This document shows, one piece after another, positions 35,188-42,415 of a DNA stretch of 54,906 bases; the stretch's first letter is position 1, and every line of letters begins with the position of its first letter. The DNA is taken from assembly GCF_900100345.1 (NCBI RefSeq), contig NZ_FMTT01000041.1:1-54906 (forward strand), in the 5' to 3' direction. The position numbers were made by a program, and so were the translations under genes. A model generated the notes under the pieces. It searched no databases. It had not been told where the DNA came from and saw nothing but the letters and a program-made list of their open reading frames with translations. The DNA comes from Paenibacillus tianmuensis. Lineage in GTDB: Bacteria > Bacillota > Bacilli > Paenibacillales > NBRC-103111.

Positions 35188-35640
35188 ATGAATACGACCG
35201 AAAAAGAGTGGTTTCGGGTACACAGCGCCGTGTATCTGCTCCTTGTGCGGGACAACAAGCTGCTACTGCTTCGCCGGACCAATACCGGCTACGAGGATGG
35301 CAAGCTGAGTCTGGTAGCAGGCAAAATGGACGGGAACGAAGAAGTGAAGCGGGCGGCTGCGCGCGAAGCGTGGGAGGAAAGCGGCGTCCGGGTGGACCCG
35401 GGCGATCTGGAAGTAGCGAGCGTCATGCACCGGCTTTCGGATACGGGCGAATGGATCGATTTTTTTCTGACCGTGAAGCGATGGGAGGGAGAGCCGCACA
35501 ACCGGGAACCGGACAAATGCTCCGAAATGGCATGGTATCCGCTGGACGGCCTTCCGGAAGATATGATTCCCCATGTGCGCCAAGCGGTTGAGAACACGCT
35601 GGCGGGCGTATTTTACGACAGCTACGGATGGCAGGAATAA
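35188..35640 (+). CDS. Nudix hydrolase
   Basis: A 150-residue Nudix protein. The Nudix box GKMDGNEEVKRAAAREAWEESGV (G x5 E x7 REAxEExG, residues ~45-67) is intact and would bind Mg2+ to hydrolyse a nucleoside diphosphate linked to another group. The N-terminal RVHSAVYLLLVRDNKLLLLRR resembles the MutT/ADP-ribose group, but substrate cannot be inferred. ATG 35188 is preceded by GGAGGACGCTT. It follows the ABC genes by 94 bp with a TATAAT at 35113-35118, so it may have its own promoter. Confidence 0.9.
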   Translation: MNTTEKEWFRVHSAVYLLLVRDNKLLLLRRTNTGYEDGKLSLVAGKMDGNEEVKRAAAREAWEESGVRVDPGDLEVASVMHRLSDTGEWIDFFLTVKRWEGEPHNREPDKCSEMAWYPLDGLPEDMIPHVRQAVENTLAGVFYDSYGWQE

Positions 35641-35643
35641 GGC

Positions 35644-35684
35644 AGGCGGCGGAGAGACCCGTTCGGGGAGCTTGGCCGCCTTTT
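35644..35684 (+). terminator. Nudix gene terminator
   Basis: AGGCGGC (35644-35650) and GCCGCCT (35675-35681) form a hairpin followed by TTTTG, starting right after the Nudix stop codon. Confidence 0.75.
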
Positions 35685-35694
35685 GTCATCTTAG

Positions 35695-35726
35695 ACGAAA
35701 ATTCGACGCATGTGTCGATTTTTCGT
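35695..35726. promoter_or_regulatory. imperfect palindrome with Spo0A-box-like halves
   Basis: ACGAAAATTCGAC (35695-35707) and GTCGATTTTTCGT (35714-35726) pair at 12 of 13 positions. Each half contains a near-match (6 of 7) to the Spo0A box TGTCGAA, facing each other. The 415-bp region 35641-36055 is otherwise without a gene. The palindrome could be an operator for the CheX-like gene downstream or a second terminator. Confidence 0.3.
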
Positions 35727-36055
35727 AGTAAGCTGATCGGGTTTTTGCTAGAATGGAGGTAGGGAGGGGAGGACGGGACGAACAGTTCGTTGCCGAGAAC
35801 CACGCCATTATAATGTACAAGCCCTGCTTGTAGGAGAAAGCCGGCCCCGGCGAAGTCCCCAGGGAGCCGCTTGTAGTGTGTATAAAGAATCAGACCGTTT
35901 TTTTGAAAGGTGCTTCAATCCTGTGTTTTTTGTTATATTTCACACGAAACGCGACAAAAGTTCTATACTTACATCATGAATTTAGGTATAATGAAATAAC
36001 AAAAAAGTCCTATGGATCTGAGGCATATTGTCGAAAAAAGGAGACCGGTCATCTT

Positions 36056-36514
36056 ATGAAGGCAGAGCTTATCAACCCGTTTTTGGAGTCGGCCAGAATC
36101 GTCATCGAACAAGTCGCCAATGTACGACCGACCACCGGACAGCTCGGCATCAAGGACGTGAAGTTTGCTGAAAAATACATTTGGATTCAAATCGGCATGA
36201 CCGGGCAAATGGAAGGGGACATCGTCTTCGGATTGCACGAGGAAGTTGCGCTCAAGGTCGTGTCCGCCATGATGGGCGGATTCTCGATCACCGAAATGAA
36301 CGATATCGGCAAAAGCGCCATCTCCGAGCTCAGTAATATGATCAGCGGCAATGCCAGCACGATGCTGTTCAACCAAGGGGTTCGCGTTGATATTACGCCG
36401 CCCAAGCTGCTTCATTCCGCGCATGCGGTCGGCTTTAACGCGCAAAAGGCGCTGACGATCCCGCTGATTATGGAAGGCATCGGGGAGCTGGATATTCAAG
36501 TGCTGATCGCTTAA
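36056..36514 (+). CDS. CheX/CheC-like chemotaxis phosphatase-family protein
   Basis: A 152-residue protein of the CheC/CheX/FliY fold. The motif SAISELSNMISGNASTML (residues ~83-100) carries the Glu and Asn of the CheX active-site helix (E..N) that dephosphorylate CheY-P. Only one such motif is present, as in CheX; B. subtilis CheC has two. ATG 36056 has AAAAGGAG 12 nt upstream; the longer open frame from 35876 lacks a site. No other chemotaxis gene lies nearby, so the response-regulator partner is unknown. Confidence 0.82.
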   Translation: MKAELINPFLESARIVIEQVANVRPTTGQLGIKDVKFAEKYIWIQIGMTGQMEGDIVFGLHEEVALKVVSAMMGGFSITEMNDIGKSAISELSNMISGNASTMLFNQGVRVDITPPKLLHSAHAVGFNAQKALTIPLIMEGIGELDIQVLIA

Positions 36515-36566
36515 CCGAGCGGCATGCTCTATAGTTGAAATGACAAGTCCATAACGTGTAAGCTGT

Positions 36567-36616
36567 AAGCGAACGTTTCTCCGGTTCCGATAACGCCGGG
36601 AGCGCTTCGCTTTTTT
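36567..36616 (+). terminator. CheX-like gene terminator
   Basis: AAGCGAA (36567-36573) and TTCGCTT (36606-36612), with an inner CTCCGG/CCGGGAG stem, are followed by TTTTTT. Confidence 0.8.
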
Positions 36617-36646
36617 GTTCGTATAGAAGACAGGAGGAACCGGAGG

Positions 36647-37423
36647 ATGGATTTTCAGGGCAAAATCGCGGTAATCACGGGAGCGTCCAGCGGGATCGGC
36701 GCGCTGATGGCGCAGATGCTGGCGCAGCGCGGAGCCGTTCCTGTGCTGATGGCGCGGTCGGAGCAAAAGCTGGCGGAGGCGTCCGCTAAAATACAGGGCC
36801 AGCACGGCGTCTATCGGCTCGACGTCACTTCGGCGGAGCAGGTGACGGCAACGATGGAGCGAGTGATCGCCGAATACGGCCGGATCGACATTTTGATCAA
36901 CAATGCGGGCTACGGCGTGTTTGATCCGTTCGTGACGGCGCCCTTAAGCGAATTCGAGAGCATGATGGATGTCAATTACATGGGGACGGTCCGCTGTACG
37001 AAAGCGGTGCTGCCTTCCATGCTGAAGCAGGGGAGCGGCCATATCGTCAATATCGCCTCCATGGCCGGAAAGATCGGCTCGGCCAAGTCGAGCGGCTACT
37101 CCGCCACCAAGCATGCCGTGCTCGGCTTGACCAGTTGTCTGCGGCAGGAGCTTGTCGGCACCGGCGTTCGTCTGACCGCCGTCAACCCCGGACCGATCGA
37201 TACGCCGTTTTTTGACCGGGCCGACCCTTCGGGCAGCTACGTGAAAAACGTCCAGTGGTTTATGCTGAAGCCGGAGCGCGTCGCTCAGGCGGTGCTGGAA
37301 GCCATCGTGCGGGGAACGCCCGAGGTGAACCTGCCGTTCATGGCGGCTGCCGGAGTGAAGCTGTATCAGCTGTTTCCGCGGCTATTCGACCGCGTAGCCT
37401 ATAAATTGCTCAACAAGAAATAG
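36647..37423 (+). CDS. short-chain dehydrogenase/reductase
   Basis: A 258-residue classical SDR oxidoreductase. The NAD(P) glycine motif TGASSGIG (11-18), NNAG (about 86-89), the catalytic Ser in NIASMAG, YSATKHA (Tyr/Lys) and NPGPIDTPFF are all visible. Arg38 in MARSEQKL suggests NADPH preference. The C-terminal tail VNLPFMAAAGVKLYQLFPRLFD is similar to DltE/YqjQ-type SDRs. Strong AGGAGG precedes ATG 36647. The substrate is unknown. Confidence 0.92.
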   Translation: MDFQGKIAVITGASSGIGALMAQMLAQRGAVPVLMARSEQKLAEASAKIQGQHGVYRLDVTSAEQVTATMERVIAEYGRIDILINNAGYGVFDPFVTAPLSEFESMMDVNYMGTVRCTKAVLPSMLKQGSGHIVNIASMAGKIGSAKSSGYSATKHAVLGLTSCLRQELVGTGVRLTAVNPGPIDTPFFDRADPSGSYVKNVQWFMLKPERVAQAVLEAIVRGTPEVNLPFMAAAGVKLYQLFPRLFDRVAYKLLNKK

Positions 37424-37488
37424 CCCCACGTCCGACCTGTAAGGCGAAGGAATGCGGCGCCGTATGGCAAATGGGCAGATTACATGCG

Positions 37489-37530
37489 AGAAGGCCGCGA
37501 CACCCTCCGAGGGGCGGCGGTCTTCTTTTA
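37489..37530 (+). terminator. SDR gene terminator
   Basis: AGAAGGCCGC (37489-37498) pairs with GCGGTCTTCT (37517-37526), one G.U pair, followed by TTTATT. Confidence 0.8.
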
Positions 37531-37600
37531 TTCGGCTCGTCTTAGCGGACCCGGGACTGCGCTGCCGCGCAGCTGCGAATAGCTTTCAGGAAGCGGCTGG

Positions 37601-38098
37601 CTAGTTCGCATGGTTTTGCTTCGCCCGGTACGCCTCAAGGAGCTCTTCCACGGAAATCCCGTCGATGGTCATTCCTTCGAGTCGGCACCCGCTGATACTC
37701 ACGCCACCGAGGTTGCAATTCTCGATCCGGCTTCCCTGCAGATCGCAATCCTCGAACCGAAGCGGACGCTGCTTCGCGCCCGCCTTGTGCTCTGGATGTC
37801 CTTCTGGAGGCAATCCGATGCTGTGAATAAAAGCCCCGCCAAGCTGGGCGCCGTCGATTTCCAGATCGCTCAGGTCGGCGTCGCTGATGCGGCAGCCGCT
37901 CAGGTTCACGTTGGTTAACTTCATTCCTCTCAAATCCCCGCATTGAAACGAAAGTTCGGGCATGAATACGTTTTTGAACGAAACTTGCCTGCCCTGCCCG
38001 TTCTCGAACTGGGAACCGTCGAATACCGTATTGCTCAGCTTAATTTGCGTTCCGCTGTCCCGTTTGTCCTTAATTTCAATGATGTTGCTGTTATCCAT
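37601..38098 (-). CDS. pentapeptide-repeat protein
   Basis: A 165-residue protein with tandem A(D/N)LXX-type pentapeptides, for example LSFQCGDLRGMKLTNVNLSGC and ISDADLSDLEIDGAQLGGAF, then a second block RFEDCDLQGSRIENCNLGGVSISGCRLEGMTIDG. A ~25-residue linker (GLPPEGHPEHKAGAKQRP) separates the blocks. Such repeats fold into right-handed quadrilateral beta helices; some mimic DNA and protect gyrase, most have no known role. No signal peptide. Confidence 0.85.
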   Translation of the reverse strand: MDNSNIIEIKDKRDSGTQIKLSNTVFDGSQFENGQGRQVSFKNVFMPELSFQCGDLRGMKLTNVNLSGCRISDADLSDLEIDGAQLGGAFIHSIGLPPEGHPEHKAGAKQRPLRFEDCDLQGSRIENCNLGGVSISGCRLEGMTIDGISVEELLEAYRAKQNHAN

Positions 38099-38247
38099 CC
38101 TTTAGCCCACCACCTATTCGTTGTTTGTCCTGCAAGTCGGTATTCCGCCTTCCTCTGTCAGCGAAAAAATGAAGAAAAGAAGACCGAGGTCGATTGCTTT
38201 TCGGTCTTCGTGCAGGGTATGGTAAAGGTAGCATAGGTTCTCAGTGA

Positions 38248-38526
38248 TCAGGCTTCTTGCTCCGGCTTCGCTTCTGCCTGTTGATTGGCGGCCTTCAGCT
38301 TCTGATTCAGGTCGCGGACCTCTTCGAACAGCTTGCGGACATCGGCTTTGCCCTCGGGATGCTGTTGATTCCAATGACTGGCGAGAGCCGGCATCGTTTT
38401 ATGGATATGGTTGTAGATTGCCCAAGCTTTAATTTTTTCCACCGTTTCGGCGGAAGCGTCGCCGGTCAGCAGCTCGGTATATTTCTCGACCAGCCCTTCG
38501 AATTCGGCGGCAAAACGGGAATTCAT
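38248..38526 (-). CDS. YusU-like DUF2573 family protein
   Basis: A 92-residue cytoplasmic protein. FEGLVEKYTELLTGDASAETVEKIKAWAIYNHIHKTMPALASHWN resembles the Bacillales YusU (DUF2573) family from memory. It is mostly helical, ending in a charged coiled-coil tail (VRDLNQKLKAANQQAEAKPEQEA). The start is ATG 38526, preceded by AAAGGTGG at 8 nt, rather than the longer frame from 38676. Function unknown. Confidence 0.65.
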   Translation of the reverse strand: MNSRFAAEFEGLVEKYTELLTGDASAETVEKIKAWAIYNHIHKTMPALASHWNQQHPEGKADVRKLFEEVRDLNQKLKAANQQAEAKPEQEA

Positions 38527-38608
38527 TTGAAAATCCACCTTTCCGGTCATAATACATCTTAGTGTAACGCCGGAACGACTTTGTGTCAAAAAATGGAGTG
38601 AACCGAAC

Positions 38609-39469
38609 ATGCCTATACCTACCGATACAAACCTTCCGCCAAGGGGGTTAACCGGCGGCGTTCCAGCCGACGGCACGCTGGTCCAGAGGGAAAGTCTCCG
38701 CAGCCTGGCGAAGGGTATATCGCTTTTCCGGCTGACATATATTAGCCAAGGACTTCAGGTTAAAGGTTATCTTGCCGTGCCTGATGCTATCATGCCCGTT
38801 CCGGGCTTAATTTACTGCCGGGGAGGCATCCGCAAGGTCGGAATGGTGCGCAAACGCCGCATTTTCTCGATGGCGCGGCGCGGGTACGCGGTATTTGCGC
38901 CGTTTTACCGGGGCAACGAAGGCGGCGAGGGACGGGAGGACTTCGGAGGAGAAGACCGCTTTGACGTGCATCATGCCATTACCCTCATGCAATCGCTGCC
39001 GGAGGTGCAGTCCGGACTGGTTCCGCTGATCGGCTTCTCGCGCGGCGCATTGATGGCGCTGCTGGCGGCCAAAGAGTGTGAAGGCGCCGGTCTGATCGTC
39101 GTCTGGGGCGGCGTGAGCGATCTGCTCGATACGTATGAAGAGCGGGTCGATCTGAGGCGGATGCTGAAGCGGGTCGTCGGCCATCCGCGCAAGCAGGCCG
39201 AATGCTACGAGCGGCGGTCGCCCGTCTGCTGGGTCGATGCGATCCGTGTGCCTGTCATGATCGTGCACGGTACGGCAGATGTGCAGGTCAGCGTAGAGCA
39301 GGCGCGCAAGCTGGGAGCGGCGCTGGAGCGGGCCGGGAAGGAATATAAGATGGAGCTGTACGACGGGCTTGGGCACCGCTTTCCGAAGGAGGACGACGAA
39401 CGCGCGCTTGATGCGATATTCGGATGGATCACAAGCAAGCGGGAGCGAGTGGAAGTTCGGGACCGGTAA
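38609..39469 (+). CDS. alpha/beta hydrolase, S9/dienelactone-hydrolase-like
   Basis: A 286-residue serine hydrolase of the prolyl-oligopeptidase/dienelactone-hydrolase type. The nucleophile elbow is GFSRG (Ser ~145), the acid is Asp in HGTADVQV, and the base is His in GLGHRFPKED. An N-terminal strand region (LTYISQGLQVKGYLAVPDA) is typical of S9-like esterases. No signal peptide. It ends 84 bp before the DEAD-box helicase gene. Confidence 0.85.
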   Translation: MPIPTDTNLPPRGLTGGVPADGTLVQRESLRSLAKGISLFRLTYISQGLQVKGYLAVPDAIMPVPGLIYCRGGIRKVGMVRKRRIFSMARRGYAVFAPFYRGNEGGEGREDFGGEDRFDVHHAITLMQSLPEVQSGLVPLIGFSRGALMALLAAKECEGAGLIVVWGGVSDLLDTYEERVDLRRMLKRVVGHPRKQAECYERRSPVCWVDAIRVPVMIVHGTADVQVSVEQARKLGAALERAGKEYKMELYDGLGHRFPKEDDERALDAIFGWITSKRERVEVRDR

Positions 39470-39552
39470 GCCGGCCGTTTCCCGCCGGGTGGGGGCAATC
39501 GCCCGCATATTCTGGTATACTAAGGAAACGCAAAGGAAGAGAGGATGATCGA

Positions 39553-40977
39553 ATGAATACGGGGTTTGCAGCTTTACATATCGCTCCGCAGTATGTCAAG
39601 CGGCTGCAGGAGCTCGGTATCACGGAGCCGTCGGACATACAGGCGGAAGCGATACCGATCGCGCTTGAAGGAAAAGATGTTGTCGCGCAATCGCAGACCG
39701 GTACGGGGAAAACGCTGGCCTATGCGCTGCCGTTGCTGCAAAAAATAGACACGGGCGCGAGAGAGGTACAAGCTCTTGTGCTGGTGCCGACACGGGAGCT
39801 CGGCATGCAGATCGTACAGACGCTGGAGCAGTTTGTGAAGGATAGCGACATCCGCGTGCAGCAGCTGATCGGCGGCGCATCCATCGAGCGTCAGATCGAC
39901 CGGTTGAAGCTCAAGCCGCAGATCGTGGTAGGGACGCCCGGCCGCGTGCAGGAGCTGGTCAAGCTTCGCAAATTGAAGCTGCACGGAATCCGCACGGTCG
40001 TCGTCGACGAGGTCGATCAAGTATTCGAACTGGGGTCCATGCAGGATGTGGAGGCGTTGTTCAAAGGCATGCTGCGCGACCGGCAGCTGCTGTTTTTTTC
40101 CGCCACGTTCCCGCCGCCGCTGCAGGACGTCATCGACCGCTGGATGCGCGAACCGGTCTACGTCCGGGTAAATCCGGCGCAGCACACCTCGGAAACGCTG
40201 GAGCACTTGTATTTCGTATGTCAGGAACGGGAGAAAATCGATATGCTGCGCCGGATTGTCCGGCTGTATAACCCGAAGGCCGTGATCGTGTTCGTCAATG
40301 AGACCGACGATATCGGGGAAGCGGTGGCGAAGCTGCAATACGTCGGCCTGTCGGTCGAAGGCTTGTACGGGGATTCCTTCAAGCAAGAGCGGGCCAAGGC
40401 GATGCAGGCGTTCCGCGCGGGCAAGTTCCAACTGCTGCTGGCGACCGATGTAGCTGCCAGAGGATTGGACCTACCGCAAGTCACGCATGTGATCAACCTC
40501 GACCCGCCGATCGATGCGGACCATTACGTGCACCGCGTAGGGCGGACGGGGCGGATGGGCCGCAAAGGCACGGCCGTCTCGATCATTACTCCGCGGGAAC
40601 AGTTCATTATCGATAAGTTCGCCAAAGCGCTCGGTATCGAGATCAAGCGGCGGACGATGTTTCATGGCAAAATCGTCGATCCCGAGCAGGAGCGGACTAT
40701 TCACCGGGAAGCGAAGAAGCTCGTGGAACGCCGTGTGTCGGACGAAGCGCCGTCGGGAAGGGAAAAACCTGAAGCGCGTATTGCCCAGGCGGGAGCTCCG
40801 AAGCTTCCCCGTACGGAAGGCAAGAGCGTAAAGCCGACACAGACCGGCACGGGCCGCCCCCCGGCTCCGGCTGCCCCGGATAAACGCAAGGCGGACCGGG
40901 AGCGGGACCGCAAAAACAAAGGAGCGCCGCGCTGGCTCAAGGAAAAGCGCGATCCGTCGGGGAAACCGAAAAAGTAA
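39553..40977 (+). CDS. DEAD-box-family RNA helicase with DEVD motif II
   Basis: A 474-residue RNA helicase. Q-motif region ITEPSDIQAEAIP, Walker A SQTGTGKT, motif Ia PTRELGMQI, motif II VVVDEVDQ (DEVD instead of DEAD), motif III FFSATF, motif V TDVAARGLDLP and motif VI HRVGRTGRMG. The last ~100 residues are a basic, low-complexity RNA-binding tail (Lys/Arg/Pro-rich). Such helicases assist ribosome assembly and mRNA decay; the closest B. subtilis relative by size of core may be YfmL or CshB. ATG 39553 has AGAGG 8 nt upstream; a longer frame from 39424 overlaps the previous gene. Confidence 0.9.
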   Translation: MNTGFAALHIAPQYVKRLQELGITEPSDIQAEAIPIALEGKDVVAQSQTGTGKTLAYALPLLQKIDTGAREVQALVLVPTRELGMQIVQTLEQFVKDSDIRVQQLIGGASIERQIDRLKLKPQIVVGTPGRVQELVKLRKLKLHGIRTVVVDEVDQVFELGSMQDVEALFKGMLRDRQLLFFSATFPPPLQDVIDRWMREPVYVRVNPAQHTSETLEHLYFVCQEREKIDMLRRIVRLYNPKAVIVFVNETDDIGEAVAKLQYVGLSVEGLYGDSFKQERAKAMQAFRAGKFQLLLATDVAARGLDLPQVTHVINLDPPIDADHYVHRVGRTGRMGRKGTAVSIITPREQFIIDKFAKALGIEIKRRTMFHGKIVDPEQERTIHREAKKLVERRVSDEAPSGREKPEARIAQAGAPKLPRTEGKSVKPTQTGTGRPPAPAAPDKRKADRERDRKNKGAPRWLKEKRDPSGKPKK

Positions 40978-40982
40978 CGAAC

Positions 40983-41050
40983 GAGCCGCCGATTCCGCCT
41001 GTCAAACTTCGGGACAGGACATCAGGCTCAGGTGTGGACCGGCTCCTTTT
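40983..41050 (+). terminator. helicase gene terminator
   Basis: GAGCCG (40983-40988) pairs with CGGCTC (41040-41045), followed by CTTTT. An inner CCTGTC/GACAGG stem extends the structure. Confidence 0.65.
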
Positions 41051-41064
41051 AAGGGGGAAGTCAG

Positions 41065-41607
41065 ATGAAATCGCTCTTCAAAGGAATCGTCACGATCGTG
41101 ATTCTGGGCGCGCTGCTGGCCGCCGGGGCATTATGGTACGCGCAGCCGCAAGCGGCGCTGGACTTGTCGTACAATGATCTTCCGGTGCGCGAAAAGCTCG
41201 CTGCTATGGTGATCAACCTCAAGCCGGAAGCGGTGTTGACGGAGCAGGAGGTGGGCGATTTGCTGAAAAAAGCGCTTGCCCGCAAGCCTGAGCTTCGTCC
41301 CGGCGTTAAGCTGACGGGAGCAAGATTTTTCCTTCAGGGAGAACGGCTCGCGGCAGACGTGACGCTGCTGCTTCAAGACCGCTGGAAGGTGGGCGCCCGG
41401 CTCAATTTCGACCTTGTCTGGAACGAGCCGTATTTGACGGCCGTCCATACCGGCACCGTCGTCCGGGATGTTACCGTACCGGGCGAATGGCTGAGCCTCC
41501 AGTCGATCCAAGTTGATCTGAACGATTATATGCCAAGGCATGTGGCGATTCGGGACGTAGCATTTGAAGGGTCCACGGTACGCGTGACCTTCGGGCTGCG
41601 CTTATGA
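41065..41607 (+). CDS. membrane-anchored protein of unknown function (DUF2140/YpmS-like?)
   Basis: Not firmly recognised. The 180 residues start with a signal-anchor (KGIVTIVILGALLAAGALWYA), followed by a soluble domain outside the cell with alternating strands (VGARLNFDLVWNEPYLTAVHTGTVVRDVTVP). General layout, anchor plus a lipid-binding-like beta domain, recalls YpmS/DUF2140 proteins, but similarity is weak by eye. GGGGGAAGTCAG precedes ATG 41065, and a strong terminator follows directly. Confidence 0.7.
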   Translation: MKSLFKGIVTIVILGALLAAGALWYAQPQAALDLSYNDLPVREKLAAMVINLKPEAVLTEQEVGDLLKKALARKPELRPGVKLTGARFFLQGERLAADVTLLLQDRWKVGARLNFDLVWNEPYLTAVHTGTVVRDVTVPGEWLSLQSIQVDLNDYMPRHVAIRDVAFEGSTVRVTFGLRL

Positions 41608-41615
41608 TGAAAGCA

Positions 41616-41657
41616 AAAGGGACGGTTTCCTTCCTAGTCGAAGGAAACCGTCCCTTT
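41616..41657. terminator. strong 17-bp perfect-stem terminator
   Basis: AAAGGGACGGTTTCCTT (41616-41632) and AAGGAAACCGTCCCTTT (41641-41657) pair perfectly around an 8-nt loop. It follows the membrane protein gene and faces the converging MarR gene, so it may work in both directions. Confidence 0.9.
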
Positions 41658-41799
41658 GTAGGTGGGGGGAAGTACAAAACCATCCCATCTTCTCCTGACT
41701 TCGTCAGCTCTCTTACGAAGTCTTTTGCGACAAGCCCGGACCCGGCGCAGCTTCGGGCTGCCTTTTGCCCCGCCCAAGCCTGAACCGGTCCGCCGTTCT

Positions 41800-42246
41800 C
41801 TAGTCTCTATCTACAACCGTTCTATACTCGACCGCTTTGCGGAGCAGCCGGGTCAATTCAGCGGTTTCGCCCGGCTCAAGCCCTTGCCAGAACCACGCCA
41901 CCAATTCCGCCGCTTTCTCGTCCAACTCGCCCAAAGCGCCCAGACCTTTCTGCGTGATCGTCACCATAACGACCCGTCGGTCCGTTTCGTTATACGCCCG
42001 TTCCGCATAACCGCCGGCCACCAGCTTATTGGCGAGGTTCGTCACGGCTGGCAGCGTAATTTGCAGCGTGTCCGCCAGCTCCGAACACCGCATCGTCCCG
42101 TTCGCCCGAAGGCTTTCCAGCAAATAGTACTGCTGAATCGGCAGCCCGTGCTTCAGCCGGCCTGTTATTTCGGAGATCCATCGGCGCATCGCCAGCCGGG
42201 TCCATTTTTCAATCTCTGTGGACGCATGAAGCCCTTGCTCCTGCAT
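41800..42246 (-). CDS. MarR-family transcriptional regulator
   Basis: A 148-residue MarR-type regulator. PIQQYYLLESLRANGTMRCSELADTLQITLPAVTNLANKLVAGGYAER forms the winged helix, and AYNETDRRVVMVTITQKG the wing with its DRR motif. GGGGGAG lies 6 nt before ATG 42246. An AT-rich promoter region upstream (42250-42320) contains TTCAAATTTTGAA-type dyads suited to a MarR operator. It sits alone between two terminators; no target can be assigned. Confidence 0.88.
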   Translation of the reverse strand: MQEQGLHASTEIEKWTRLAMRRWISEITGRLKHGLPIQQYYLLESLRANGTMRCSELADTLQITLPAVTNLANKLVAGGYAERAYNETDRRVVMVTITQKGLGALGELDEKAAELVAWFWQGLEPGETAELTRLLRKAVEYRTVVDRD

Positions 42247-42360
42247 GACGTCTCCCCCTTTGAATTTTAGCTCTTAATAATTTTATTTATGAATAATTCA
42301 AATTTTGAACTAAATTATTGTACTCCGTTTTACCCGATGTGTCAAAAGGTGAGGAATCAT

Positions 42361-42410
42361 AAAACAAAGCCCTCCCACAACCGGAAGCATGATCCGGCGC
42401 AGGAGGGCTT
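42361..42410 (-). terminator. terminator of the FAD oxidoreductase gene
   Basis: AAGCCCTCC (42367-42375) and GGAGGGCTT (42402-42410) enclose a second CCGG/CCGG stem. On the minus strand it ends in TTTGTTTT, 6 bp after the stop at 42416. Confidence 0.85.
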
Positions 42411-42415
42411 GCTAG

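Noticed and set aside
35876..36055. 60-codon hydrophobic N-terminal extension of the CheX-like protein
   Set aside because: It runs through promoter-like AT-rich sequence and lacks a ribosome-binding site; ATG 36056 gives the normal family length.
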